In this document: piece by piece, positions 1 through 7,461 of the stretch
Layout of the letters: the number at the start of each line of letters is the position of its first letter
How positions within the stretch are numbered: the stretch's first letter is position 1
Assembly (NCBI GenBank): GCA_050250795.1
Contig: JBFWNZ010000004.1
Coordinates: 1 to 31,000 of the forward strand
DNA from: JBFWNZ01 sp050250795
GTDB lineage: Bacteria; Pseudomonadota; Alphaproteobacteria; UBA8366
DNA length: 31,000 nt
Reading direction: 5' to 3'
Program-made: the position numbers and the translations under genes
Notes under the pieces: generated by a model
Databases searched by the model: none
The model's input: the letters and a program-made list of their open reading frames with translations, nothing else
Told to the model about the DNA's origin: nothing

Positions 1-98
1 TTCGGGGTCAGCGGCAGCCGTGCCAGATAGGGCGTGCACCGGGTCGAAAGCAGGCGCACGAACGGGAACGGACCGGCCGGTTCGGGGGCGGAAGTCAT
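1..98 (-). CDS. CDP-alcohol phosphatidyltransferase-like protein, N-terminal fragment cut by window edge
   Basis: Reading from ATG at 98 toward base 1 gives 32 intact codons that are still open at the edge. The stretch LARLPLTP followed by a partial codon (AA, so Asn or Lys) matches the N-terminal signature of the two complete CDP-alcohol phosphatidyltransferases in this window, which read CRTAVTPNQIT and ARTPITPNQIT. The position in the chain, about residues 25-33, is also similar. The catalytic D-x2-DG-x2-AR motif would lie outside the window, so the assignment rests on this short signature and on the neighbouring phosphonate genes. A perfect TATAAT on the same strand lies 44 bases upstream. 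The gene is divergent from the phosphonate operon. No clear Shine-Dalgarno sequence is seen close to the ATG. Confidence 0.5.
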   Translation of the reverse strand, partial: MTSAPEPAGPFPFVRLLSTRCTPYLARLPLTP

Positions 99-141
99 GG
101 ACAGGGGGCCTCGAAAAGGGTGTGGCGTTCAGCCGCCGCAA

Positions 142-147
142 ATTATA
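142..147 (-). promoter_or_regulatory. Candidate -10 element for the left-edge minus-strand gene
   Basis: The minus strand reads TATAAT here, a perfect sigma-70 type -10 hexamer, which is rare in this GC-rich window. It would place transcription start about 37 bases before the ATG at 98. No good TTGACA-like -35 is seen at the usual distance, so an activator or an extended contact may be needed. This supports the left-edge gene being real. Confidence 0.4.
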
Positions 148-195
148 CGCACAACTGCGGTATGACATTCCGGTGGCAAGTCGATTTCAAATTCG

Positions 196-225
196 TTGCA
201 TTCCCGGGTGTCTTCCCCAAATGAT
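196..225 (+). promoter_or_regulatory. Weak candidate promoter for the phosphonate operon
   Basis: TTGCAT at 196-201 and AATGAT at 220-225 are separated by 18 bases and lie 60-90 bases before the aepX start. Four of six bases match the -10 consensus and the -35 match is partial. This is the best candidate on the plus strand in the 189-base divergent gap, but it could be chance. Confidence 0.22.
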
Positions 226-287
226 TGGGAATCGTTCGGGCTGCAAGGTCGCCGCGAACCCATTGCCGAATCAGTACGGAGCAAAGG

Positions 288-1961
288 ATGTCCACCGCCC
301 TCAAGCAGGAGCCGAAGCAGCATGTCCGGTTGGTGGGGGGTCGCACCGCCGCCGCGTCCAAGGCCGCGCGCCTGCGCGCCATGCTGACCTCGCCCGACCT
401 CCGCTTCATCATGGAGGCGCATAACGGCCTGTCGGCGAAGATCGCCGAGGAGGCGGGGTTTGAGGGCGTCTGGGCCTCGGGCCTATCGATCTCGACCGCG
501 TTGGGCGTGCGCGACAACAACGAGGCGTCCTGGACCCAGGTTCTGGACGTCGTGGAGTTCATGGCCGATGCGACCACAGTGCCGATCCTGCTGGACGGCG
601 ATACCGGCTACGGCAACTTCAACAATTTCCGCCGGCTGGTGCAGAAGCTGGGCCAGCGCGGGATCGCCGGGGTGTGCATCGAGGACAAGCTGTTCCCGAA
701 GACCAACTCCTTCCTCGGCAGCAACCAGCCGCTGGCGGACATCGACGAGTTCTGCGGCAAGATCAAGGCCGGCAAGGACAGCCAGACCGACGAGAATTTC
801 AACATCGTCGCCCGCATCGAAGCCCTGATTTCGGGTTGGGGCATGGACGAGGCGCTGCGCCGGGCCGAGGCCTATCACGCCGCCGGGGCGGACGCGATCC
901 TGATCCATTCGAAGAAGTCGACGGCCGACGAGATCTTCCAGTTCTGCCGCGAGTGGGACAACCGCTGCCCGGTCGTGCTGGTGCCGACCAAGTATTATGC
1001 GACGCCGACGGACAAGTTCCGCGAGGCGCGCATCTCGCTGATCATCTGGGCGAACCACAATCTGCGCGCCGCGTTCAAGGCGATGCGCGAGACCTCCCGC
1101 CGGCTGTTCGAGGAGGAGACGCTGATCGGCGTCGAGCCGGCGGTGGAGCGGCTGGACGACGTGTTCACGCTGGCCGGCAATCCCGAGCTGGAATCGGCCG
1201 AGGACCGCTATCTCACCAAGACGCGCCAGCCGAATGCGGTGCTGCTGGCGGCCAGCCGCGGCGGCGCGCTCGGCGACCTGACCGCCGACCGGCCGAAATG
1301 CATGCTCGATGTGCGCGGGTCCAGCATCCTGGGCCGGCAGGTCGAGACGCTGGGCCGTCACGGCATCCGCGACGTGACCGTCGTGACCGGCTACAAGGCC
1401 GAGACGGTGGACCTCAAGGACGTGCGCACGGTGCGCAACGACGATTACGCCAGCACCGGCGAGGCCGCGTCGCTCGCCGCCGCGAAAAGCGCGCTGTCGG
1501 GCGCCTGCGTCGTGGGCTATGGCGACATCGTCTACCGTCCCTTCGTGCTGTCCATGCTGATGGAGGCAAAGGGCGATATTGCGGTGATCGTCGATGCCGC
1601 GTGGCAGGACCGCAGCGGCCACGGCGCGCAGAAGGGCAAGGACCTCGCGCGCTGCAGCACGCCCTTCACGCCGGACTTCCTGGACGATGCGCTCGTCACC
1701 CTGACGGCGGTCGGGCCGGATGTCGTGGACGCGAACGGCGAGTGGGTCGGCTTGATGAAACTCTCGGATGCCGGCGCCGCCACGGTGCGGGCCGAACTCG
1801 ACCGCATGGCCGCGGACGGATCGCTCGCCAAGGCCAGCCTGCCGGATTTGCTGGCCCGGCTGATCGCCCGCGGCGAGACGCCGACGGTCGTCTACATCAC
1901 GGGCAACTGGTTCGACGTCAACGACGCCTTCGACCTCGCCCAGGCGCGCAACGTCACCTGA
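288..1961 (+). CDS. aepX: Phosphoenolpyruvate mutase fused to a nucleotidyltransferase-like domain
   Basis: The protein has 557 residues. The N-terminal half (about 35-300) is a PEP mutase of the isocitrate lyase superfamily. It carries WASGLSIS (62-69), DNNEAS (76-81), DGDTGYGN (103-110) and the mutase signature EDKLFPKTNSF (132-142). It rearranges PEP to phosphonopyruvate, making the C-P bond that begins phosphonate biosynthesis. Residues about 315-557 resemble an NTP transferase: TADRPKCML (332-340), VVTGYKAE, YGDIVY (411-416) and WFDVND near the end. The usual GxGSR loop reads SRGGA, so its arginine is absent and this domain may be inactive or altered. The start at 288 is chosen because GGAG lies 6 bases upstream; an in-frame ATG at 225 lacks this. 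It is the first gene of a four-gene operon, with 7 bases to the next gene. Confidence 0.93.
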   Translation: MSTALKQEPKQHVRLVGGRTAAASKAARLRAMLTSPDLRFIMEAHNGLSAKIAEEAGFEGVWASGLSISTALGVRDNNEASWTQVLDVVEFMADATTVPILLDGDTGYGNFNNFRRLVQKLGQRGIAGVCIEDKLFPKTNSFLGSNQPLADIDEFCGKIKAGKDSQTDENFNIVARIEALISGWGMDEALRRAEAYHAAGADAILIHSKKSTADEIFQFCREWDNRCPVVLVPTKYYATPTDKFREARISLIIWANHNLRAAFKAMRETSRRLFEEETLIGVEPAVERLDDVFTLAGNPELESAEDRYLTKTRQPNAVLLAASRGGALGDLTADRPKCMLDVRGSSILGRQVETLGRHGIRDVTVVTGYKAETVDLKDVRTVRNDDYASTGEAASLAAAKSALSGACVVGYGDIVYRPFVLSMLMEAKGDIAVIVDAAWQDRSGHGAQKGKDLARCSTPFTPDFLDDALVTLTAVGPDVVDANGEWVGLMKLSDAGAATVRAELDRMAADGSLAKASLPDLLARLIARGETPTVVYITGNWFDVNDAFDLAQARNVT

Positions 1962-1968
1962 GCCGGCG

Positions 1969-3120
1969 ATGATCCAGGCGCAGGACTTCCTGGAGGCCGC
2001 GCGCGGGCGCGGCCTCGATTTCTTCACCGGCGTGCCGTGCAGCTTTCTCACGCCGCTGATCAACCGCGTCATCAGCGATCCCGCGACCCAGTATGTCGGC
2101 GCGACCAGCGAGGGCGAGGCGGTGGCCATCGCCTCCGGCGCGTGGCTGGCCGGGCGCGGTACGGTGGTGATGTGCCAGAACTCGGGCCTGGGCAACACCG
2201 TCAACCCGCTGACCTCGCTGAACTGGCCGTTCCGCATTCCGACCCTGATGATCGTCACCTGGCGCGGCCAGCCGGGCCTGAAGGACGAACCGCAGCACGA
2301 GCTGATGGGCGAGGTGACGGGCGCGGTGCTCGACACGATCCGGGTCCCGCGCGGCGCCTTCCCCGAAACGGCCGACGCTATCGGCCCGGCGCTGGACGGG
2401 GCGGTGGCCGAGATGGGGCGCAGCAGCCTGCCCTATGCCTTCATCATGCCGAAGGGCAGCGTGGCCGGCGAGGACCTGGACGAGACGCCGCTGCCGGCGC
2501 GTCCGGCGGGCCGGCATGAAGATTTGACGTCGGGCGGGGCGCGGCCGAAGCGGATCGAGGGCATCGAGCGGGTCGTCGCGGCGATGCCGGCGGAGACGGC
2601 GGTGGTCGCCACCACCGGCTATTGCGGCCGCGAGCTGTTCACGCTCGCCGACCGCGAGCAGAATATTTATCAGGTCGGCTCCATGGGCTGCGCCAGCGCG
2701 ATGGGGCTGGGCGTGGCGCTGAACACGCCGAAGCCGGTCGTGGTGCTGGACGGCGACGGGGCGGCGCTGATGAAGATGGGCAACCTCGCCACCATCGGGG
2801 CGCGGCAGCCGGAAAACCTCCTGCATGTCGTGCTCGACAACGGCGTCCATGACTCGACCGGCGGACAGGCGACGGTGTCGCCCGGCGTCGATCTTGCGCG
2901 CGTCGCGCTGGCCTGCGGCTATCCCTATGCCGCATCGGTCGACAGCCTCGCCGGGCTGGAGACGGCGCTGCAACAGGCCAAGGCTCTGACGGGCCCACGG
3001 ATGATCCATCTGCGGGTCGCCCCCGGCACCATCGACAAGCTGGGCCGCCCGACCATCCGGCCGGAGGAGGTGGCGCGGCGCTTCCGCGCCTTCGTGACCG
3101 GCCGGCGCGAGGCGGCATGA
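1969..3120 (+). CDS. aepY: Phosphonopyruvate decarboxylase
   Basis: The protein has 383 residues, the usual size for this thiamine-diphosphate enzyme. It decarboxylates phosphonopyruvate to phosphonoacetaldehyde. That irreversible step pulls the unfavourable PEP mutase equilibrium. The N-terminal pyrimidine-binding part holds GATSEGEAVAIASG, with E48 the likely cofactor-activating glutamate. The C-terminal diphosphate-binding motif starts at GDGAALMKMGN (262-272) and ends near LDNGVHDSTGGQ (289-300), the GDG-x25-N pattern of TPP enzymes. The subfamily is typed by the GVPCSFL and STGGQ motifs and by the adjacent PEP mutase and AEP transaminase genes. It starts 7 bases after aepX and its stop overlaps the next ATG by 4 bases, which implies translational coupling. 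Confidence 0.94.
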   Translation: MIQAQDFLEAARGRGLDFFTGVPCSFLTPLINRVISDPATQYVGATSEGEAVAIASGAWLAGRGTVVMCQNSGLGNTVNPLTSLNWPFRIPTLMIVTWRGQPGLKDEPQHELMGEVTGAVLDTIRVPRGAFPETADAIGPALDGAVAEMGRSSLPYAFIMPKGSVAGEDLDETPLPARPAGRHEDLTSGGARPKRIEGIERVVAAMPAETAVVATTGYCGRELFTLADREQNIYQVGSMGCASAMGLGVALNTPKPVVVLDGDGAALMKMGNLATIGARQPENLLHVVLDNGVHDSTGGQATVSPGVDLARVALACGYPYAASVDSLAGLETALQQAKALTGPRMIHLRVAPGTIDKLGRPTIRPEEVARRFRAFVTGRREAA

Positions 3121-4256
3121 GCGGCGGCGATCCCCTGCTGCTGACGCCGGGGCCGCTGACCACCTCGGCCAGCGTGAAGGCGGCGATGCTGCACGATTGG
3201 GGTTCGCGCGACGAGACCTTCATCGCGATGAACCGCAGCGTGCGCGAACGGCTGGTCGCGCTTGCCAACGGCACGGGCACGCATGTCGCCGTGCCGATCC
3301 AGGGCAGCGGCACCTTCGCGGTCGAGGCGATGCTGGGCACCTTCGTGCCGAAGGGCGGCCGCGTGCTGCTGCTGGTCAACGGCGCCTATGGCCGGCGTAT
3401 GGCCGACATCTGCCGCGTGATCGGCCGCGATGCCGTCGTCGAGGAGACGGCGGAGGATGTGCCGCCGGACCCGGCGACGGTCGCGCGCCTGCTCGCCGCG
3501 GACCCGTCCATCGGGCATGTCGCGATGGTGCATGGCGAGACGACGGCGGGCATCCTCAACCCGCTGGCGGCGATCGCCCAGGTCGTGGCGGCGGCGGGAC
3601 GGCGGCTGCTGGTCGATTCGATGAGCGCCTTCGGGGCGCTGCCGGTCGATGCGCGGACGATGCCCTTCGACGCGCTCGCCTCCTCCGCGAACAAGTGTCT
3701 CCAGGGCGTGCCGGGCCTCGCCTTCGTCATCTGCCGCGAGGAGGCTCTGGCGGCTGCGGCCGGGCAGGCGGCGTCGGTCAGCCTGGACCTGCACGCGCAA
3801 TGGCGCGGGATGGAGCGCGACGGGCAGTGGCGCTTCACGCCGCCGACGCATGTGGTCGCGGCGTTGCAGCAGGCGATGGACGAACACGCGGCCGAGGGCG
3901 GTGTGGCCGCACGGGGCGCGCGCTATGCCCGCAACTGTCAGGTTCTGATCGAGGGCATGCGGCGGCTGGGCTTCCGCTCGCTGCTGCCGGACGCGCTGCA
4001 GGCGCCGATCATCGTCACCTTCCACATGCCGACCCATCCGCGCTTCGCGTTCGGACGCTTTTACGATGCGCTCAAGGATCGCGGCTTCGTCATCTATCCG
4101 GGCAAGCTCACCAAGGTCGACAGCTTTCGCATCGGCTGCATCGGCGACCTGCATGAGGCGGATATGCGGGCGGCGGTGGATGCTGTGGCGGCCGTGCTGG
4201 GCGAGATGGGCGTGTCGCTGACAGGCGAGAATGGCGGACGGGCGGTGGCGGAATGA
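3117..4256 (+). CDS. phnW: 2-aminoethylphosphonate-pyruvate transaminase
   Basis: This is a class V (fold type I) PLP aminotransferase of 379 residues. It opens with LLTPGPLTTS, the family's N-terminal signature. VDSMSAFGALP (166-176) supplies the PLP-ring aspartate D167, and SSANKCLQGVPG contains the Schiff-base lysine K193. The enzyme interconverts phosphonoacetaldehyde and 2-aminoethylphosphonate. In catabolic operons it runs toward the aldehyde beside phosphonatase (PhnX). Here it follows PEP mutase and the decarboxylase and no phosphonatase is present, so the biosynthetic direction is inferred. It overlaps aepY by 4 bases (ATGA) and the next gene by another 4 bases. The alternative symbol aepZ is used for biosynthetic copies. 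Confidence 0.93.
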   Translation: MSGGDPLLLTPGPLTTSASVKAAMLHDWGSRDETFIAMNRSVRERLVALANGTGTHVAVPIQGSGTFAVEAMLGTFVPKGGRVLLLVNGAYGRRMADICRVIGRDAVVEETAEDVPPDPATVARLLAADPSIGHVAMVHGETTAGILNPLAAIAQVVAAAGRRLLVDSMSAFGALPVDARTMPFDALASSANKCLQGVPGLAFVICREEALAAAAGQAASVSLDLHAQWRGMERDGQWRFTPPTHVVAALQQAMDEHAAEGGVAARGARYARNCQVLIEGMRRLGFRSLLPDALQAPIIVTFHMPTHPRFAFGRFYDALKDRGFVIYPGKLTKVDSFRIGCIGDLHEADMRAAVDAVAAVLGEMGVSLTGENGGRAVAE

Positions 4257-5008
4257 AGGCGATCATGCTGGCCGCCGGCCTGGGAAGCCGGCTCTACGGC
4301 CATGACGACACGCATCCCCACAAGGCGCTGCTGCAGTTCGGCGGCAAGAGCCTGCTGCACCGGCATATCGATGTGCTGCGCGGTTGCGGCGTCGAACGGC
4401 TGTTCCTGGTCGTGGGTTATCGCGCCGGCACGCTACTGGCGGAGATCGAGCGGATCGGCGCCTCGGATTTCGTCCAGCCGGTGGTGAATCCCGACTATCG
4501 CCAGGGCACGGTGGTGTCGCTGTGGCGGGCGCGCGAGGCCCTGACGGCGGGCGAGCCCTGCCTGTTCATGGATGCGGACGTGCTGTACCACCCGGACCTG
4601 ATCCGCCGCCTGATCGCGTCCTCGCACGAAACCTGCCTGTTGCTGGACCGGGATTTCGAGCCGGGGGACGAGCCGGTGAAGTTCTGCCTGCGCGGCGGCC
4701 GGCCGGTCGCCTTCGGCAAGCAGGTGGACGGGGTGGAGGCGGACACCGTCGGCGAATGGCCGGGCTTCCTCAAGCTGTCGCCCCGGGCGGGAACCGCGAT
4801 GGCGGCGACGCTCCAGGCCTATGTCGATGCCGGCCGCACGGCCGAGCCGATGGAATCGGTGGTGCGCGACGTGATGCTGGGCGGCGCGGGCGGTGCCTTC
4901 GGCTGGGAGGATGTGACCGACCTTCCCTGGATCGAGATCGACTTCCCGCAGGATGTGGAGCGGGCGGAACGCGAGATCCTGCCGAAAATTTCGGCGGCGT
5001 CTGGCTGA
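4253..5008 (+). CDS. PntC-like nucleotidyltransferase, probable AEP cytidylyltransferase
   Basis: The protein is a 251-residue single-domain NTP transferase with an intact active site. LAAGLGSRL (6-14) gives the nucleotide loop with R13. PHKALL supplies K24. MDADVLY (106-112) holds the metal-binding aspartates D107/D109, and EIDFPQDV supplies the second metal ligand D230. The family activates phosphocholine-like or sugar phosphates with CTP. PntC of Treponema denticola is a characterised AEP cytidylyltransferase found in similar operons. The ATGA overlap with the AEP transaminase makes CMP-AEP the most likely product, which would feed the nearby CDP-alcohol phosphatidyltransferases. Substrate and nucleotide are inferred, not read from the sequence. 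A phosphocholine or sugar-phosphate substrate is the main alternative. Confidence 0.82.
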   Translation: MKAIMLAAGLGSRLYGHDDTHPHKALLQFGGKSLLHRHIDVLRGCGVERLFLVVGYRAGTLLAEIERIGASDFVQPVVNPDYRQGTVVSLWRAREALTAGEPCLFMDADVLYHPDLIRRLIASSHETCLLLDRDFEPGDEPVKFCLRGGRPVAFGKQVDGVEADTVGEWPGFLKLSPRAGTAMAATLQAYVDAGRTAEPMESVVRDVMLGGAGGAFGWEDVTDLPWIEIDFPQDVERAEREILPKISAASG

Positions 5009-5044
5009 TCTGCGTCGCTGGCGGGTTGGCGCCGTTCCGCGCGT

Positions 5045-5070
5045 CTGCTATTGCGGCGCGGCAATAGCGG
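5045..5070 (+). other. Perfect 8-bp stem-loop overlapping the carbonic anhydrase leader
   Basis: GCTATTGC (5047-5054) and GCAATAGC (5061-5068) are exact reverse complements around a GGCGCG loop. A wobble pair and a C-G pair extend the stem to 5045/5070. The 3' side reaches the first bases of the GGAGG ribosome site at 5069-5073. It may attenuate transcription leaving the phosphonate operon or mask the ribosome site. No U-tract follows, so it is not a classic terminator. Confidence 0.5.
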
Positions 5071-5076
5071 AGGCGG

Positions 5077-5748
5077 ATGATGTTTCCTGAACGGTTGACC
5101 CAAGGCTATCGCAACTTCCTCGACGGCCGGTTCTCGGCCGAGCGCCATCGTTACCAGACGCTGGCCGAAGCGGGGCAGCGGCCCGACATCATGGTCGTTG
5201 GCTGCATCGATTCGCGGGTGTCGCCAGAGGTGATCTTCGACGCGGCGCCGGGCGAGCTGCTGGTGGTGCGCAACGTCGCCAACCTCGTCCCCGCCTACGA
5301 GCCCGACCGCATCTCGCAGCACGGCACCAGCGCGGCGCTGGAATTCGGCGTCCAGGCGCTGCGGGTGAAGCATATCGTCGTGCTGGGCCACGCGCTGTGC
5401 GGCGGCATCCGTGCCTTTGCCGACGAGCAGGAACCGCTGTCGCCCGGCGATTTCATCGGCCGCTGGATGTCGCAGATCGCACCTGCGGCAGAGGGGCTGG
5501 GGCCGCGCAAGGCGAATGACGGCGACGAATATCTGCGGCGGCTGGAGTTCGCCTCGGTCGAACTCAGCCTGAAGAATCTGATGACCTTCCCCTGCATCCG
5601 CATCCTGGTCGAACGCGGCCATCTCATGCTGCATGGGGCGTATTTCGGCGTCGCCAGCGGGCGGCTGCTGGTGCGCGATCCCGAGACGGGACGCTTCGCC
5701 CCGGCCAGCGCGACGATGCCCGACCCGCTGACGCTTATCCGCGGCTGA
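5077..5748 (+). CDS. Beta-class carbonic anhydrase
   Basis: The protein has 223 residues and the complete beta-class zinc site. GCIDSRVSPE gives C43 with the D45/R47 dyad, and LGHALCGGI gives H105 and C108. It reversibly hydrates CO2 to bicarbonate in the cytoplasm. The gene begins with two consecutive ATG codons. GGAGG at 5069-5073 is only 3 bases from the first but 6 from the second (5080), so translation may start one codon later. It lies 68 bases after the phosphonate operon on the same strand. Phosphonopyruvate decarboxylase releases CO2, so a link is possible, but carbonic anhydrases are also common stand-alone housekeeping genes. It converges on the dioxygenase gene 21 bases away. Confidence 0.93.
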   Translation: MMFPERLTQGYRNFLDGRFSAERHRYQTLAEAGQRPDIMVVGCIDSRVSPEVIFDAAPGELLVVRNVANLVPAYEPDRISQHGTSAALEFGVQALRVKHIVVLGHALCGGIRAFADEQEPLSPGDFIGRWMSQIAPAAEGLGPRKANDGDEYLRRLEFASVELSLKNLMTFPCIRILVERGHLMLHGAYFGVASGRLLVRDPETGRFAPASATMPDPLTLIRG

Positions 5749-5769
5749 TCGCGGCCCGTTCGGGCGGTA

Positions 5770-6558
5770 TCAGACCCGGAATACGTATTCCTTGCCGCTC
5801 TCGCGCTCGATGTCGGGCGGGTAGTTCTTGTGCTTGTCGGCGTAGTAGGCCGCAAGCCGGTCGCCCTCGGACAGGCGGTTATAGGTCGCGAAGTAGATGC
5901 GCCGGACCTGGTCGGTCATGTTCGGGTCGGAGGCGTGCGGGGTATAGGAGTCGAACAGGATGATGTCGCCGCGCTTGGTCGGCACCGGCTCGAACTTCAT
6001 GCTCGCCATGTCGGCCTCGGTCAGCGGCTCCCAGGCACGGTAGAGACCGCGCGTATGGTGGCCGGCGACGATCTGAAGGCAGCCATTCGCCACCGTCGCG
6101 TCGTCGATGCACAGCAGGACGCTGATGAAGTCCGAGGCGTAGCGCTCCCAGCCGGCCTGGGAATCCTGGTGCGGCTTGAAGCCGTCGCCGCCCGGCATCT
6201 TGAAGTTCACCTTTTCCTTGAACAGGATCGCCGGCTCGCCGAACAGCTGGGCGCAGATGCCCTTGAGCGACTCGGTCAGGACCTTGAAGCCCGGATGGAA
6301 GGGCGAGATGTTCTCGATGCGGCTGACGATCTTGCGGCCGGGATCGCGCAGGCTCTTCTCCCAATAGACCCAGTGCCGGCCGGGCTCCTCGGGCATAGCG
6401 AGCAACTCGTCCGTCCAGCGGTCGATGCGGTCCATCTCGGCCGGGCCGAAGGCCTGGGGCAGCACGACGAAGCCCTGGCTGCGATAGTCGGCGAGATGCT
6501 GCTCGCCCAGCCGCGGCTCGGACAGGCTCAACTCTTCTGCATGAATCTGCGTCTGCAT
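5770..6558 (-). CDS. PhyH/PhnY-family Fe(II)/2-oxoglutarate dioxygenase, candidate AEP hydroxylase
   Basis: The protein is a 262-residue phytanoyl-CoA dioxygenase-type protein. FKPHQDSQAGW supplies H130 and D132, TPHASDP supplies H208, and R219 or R220 is the likely 2-oxoglutarate anchor. Together these complete the HxD...H iron triad. PhnY, a member of this family, hydroxylates 2-aminoethylphosphonate at C1. The phosphonate context makes that, or hydroxylation of the finished lipid headgroup, the leading hypothesis. No PhnZ-type oxygenase is nearby, which argues against the PhnY-PhnZ degradation route. The start at 6558 has GAGG 6 bases upstream; a longer reading from 6630 lacks support. It is divergent from the phosphatidyltransferase at 6658. 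The family is sure, the substrate inferred. Confidence 0.78.
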   Translation of the reverse strand: MQTQIHAEELSLSEPRLGEQHLADYRSQGFVVLPQAFGPAEMDRIDRWTDELLAMPEEPGRHWVYWEKSLRDPGRKIVSRIENISPFHPGFKVLTESLKGICAQLFGEPAILFKEKVNFKMPGGDGFKPHQDSQAGWERYASDFISVLLCIDDATVANGCLQIVAGHHTRGLYRAWEPLTEADMASMKFEPVPTKRGDIILFDSYTPHASDPNMTDQVRRIYFATYNRLSEGDRLAAYYADKHKNYPPDIERESGKEYVFRV

Positions 6559-6579
6559 GGGCTGCCTCGCCTCGGCGAT

Positions 6580-6608
6580 TTGCACGGAGTCGTAAACGCC
6601 GCTATCAC
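6580..6608 (+). promoter_or_regulatory. Weak candidate promoter for the phosphatidyltransferase at 6658
   Basis: TTGCAC (6580-6585) and TATCAC (6603-6608) are spaced by exactly 17 bases in the 99-base divergent gap. The -10 matches four of six consensus positions and the -35 matches three. Spacing and placement are good, sequence match modest. Confidence 0.3.
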
Positions 6609-6657
6609 TTAGACCCGCTGCCCCCGGCATTCAATACTCACGAAGTCGCACCTCGGA

Positions 6658-7257
6658 ATGAGTCATAACACCTTGATCCACCGCGGCGTTCGGGCGCTGG
6701 TGCGGCCGCTGTGCCGCACGGCGGTGACGCCGAACCAGATCACATGGTTGCGCCTGGCCACGGGAATCGGCGCTGCTATCTGCCTCGCCGTGGGCGATCC
6801 GCTGTGGCGGCACATCGGGGCGGGCGTGTTCGTGCTGTCGATGGTATTGGACCGCGCGGATGGCGAACTGGCGCGGATGAGCGGCAAGACCTCGCCCGGC
6901 GGGCACAAATTCGACCTGATTGCCGATGCGGTCAGCAATGCGCTGCTGCTGGCGGGGCTCGGCATCGGCATGCGGTATGGATTCTATGAGGTCTGGGCGG
7001 TTCCGATGGGCATCGCCGCCGGTGCGGCGGTGGGCGCCATCCTGCTGATGGTGATGCGGCTGGAGACGCTGGCGGGGCCGCGGGCGGGCGAACTTCAGGG
7101 CACCGGCATCTTCGATCCCGACGACGCGATCCTGCTGGTGCCCATCGTCGTCTGGCTGGGCGGCAGCGAGATCATCCTGACGGCCGCGGCGGTTGGTGCG
7201 CCGCTGTTCGCGGTCTATTTCTTCTGGCGGATGCGGGACAAGCTGCGAGACGGATGA
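6658..7257 (+). CDS. CDP-alcohol phosphatidyltransferase, complete catalytic motif
   Basis: This is a 199-residue integral membrane protein. The family signature D-x2-DG-x2-AR-x8-G-x3-D-x3-D is complete: D65, D68-G69, A72-R73, G82, D86 and D90. The N-terminal TPNQIT signature (24-29) precedes several hydrophobic helices, with a charged C-terminus. Members transfer a phospho-alcohol or phosphono-alcohol group between CMP and a lipid or alcohol hydroxyl in the membrane. In this cluster the likely reaction is CMP-AEP plus diacylglycerol, or another lipid alcohol, giving an AEP-headed phosphonolipid. No substrate-specific residues can be read, so a conventional phospholipid headgroup transfer remains possible. 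The ribosome site is weak. A strong hairpin directly follows the stop. Confidence 0.88.
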   Translation: MSHNTLIHRGVRALVRPLCRTAVTPNQITWLRLATGIGAAICLAVGDPLWRHIGAGVFVLSMVLDRADGELARMSGKTSPGGHKFDLIADAVSNALLLAGLGIGMRYGFYEVWAVPMGIAAGAAVGAILLMVMRLETLAGPRAGELQGTGIFDPDDAILLVPIVVWLGGSEIILTAAAVGAPLFAVYFFWRMRDKLRDG

Positions 7258-7283
7258 GGCGGACGGCGCTGGCCGTCCGCCTC
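7256..7283. terminator. 12-bp perfect hairpin, bidirectional terminator candidate
   Basis: The arms GAGGCGGACGGC (7256-7267) and GCCGTCCGCCTC (7272-7283) are perfect reverse complements around GCTG. The hairpin begins inside the stop codon of the plus-strand phosphatidyltransferase and ends 8 bases before the stop of the convergent lipoprotein gene. This is the expected place for a shared terminator. It has no U-tract on either side, so its efficiency is uncertain. Confidence 0.6.
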
Positions 7284-7290
7284 GTCGCGA

Positions 7291-7461
7291 TCAGTCGCCC
7301 GCGTCCTGAACGGCACGCTGCGTGTCCTTCACGGCCTCGTCGGCCTTCTCGCCCAGCTGCTCCATCGGGCCCTCTTCCTCGCAGGCGGCCAGCACCGGCG
7401 ATACCAGCGCGAGGCCCAGGACGATGGCGGTCGAGCGAATCCACTTTCTGTCGGTCAGCAT
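7291..7461 (-). CDS. Small acidic lipoprotein
   Basis: The protein is a 56-residue predicted lipoprotein. It has a positively charged start (TDRKWIR), a hydrophobic core (STAIVLGLALVSPVL) and the lipobox LAAC, with C27 as the lipidated cysteine. The mature part is about 30 residues, acidic and probably helical (GEKADEAVKDTQRAVQ). GGAG lies 7 bases before ATG 7461, supporting this start over a longer reading with no signal peptide. It resembles entericidin-sized envelope lipoproteins, but no family is recognised. It sits downstream of, and on the same strand as, the phosphatidyltransferase at 7596-8219, 134 bases away. It may be an independent gene or part of the envelope-lipid locus. Confidence 0.75.
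   Translation of the reverse strand: MLTDRKWIRSTAIVLGLALVSPVLAACEEEGPMEQLGEKADEAVKDTQRAVQDAGD

Noticed and set aside
483..2336. 617-codon minus-strand frame opposite the PEP mutase and decarboxylase genes
   Set aside because: It runs across two well-identified enzymes and has low-complexity composition, no motif and no ribosome site.
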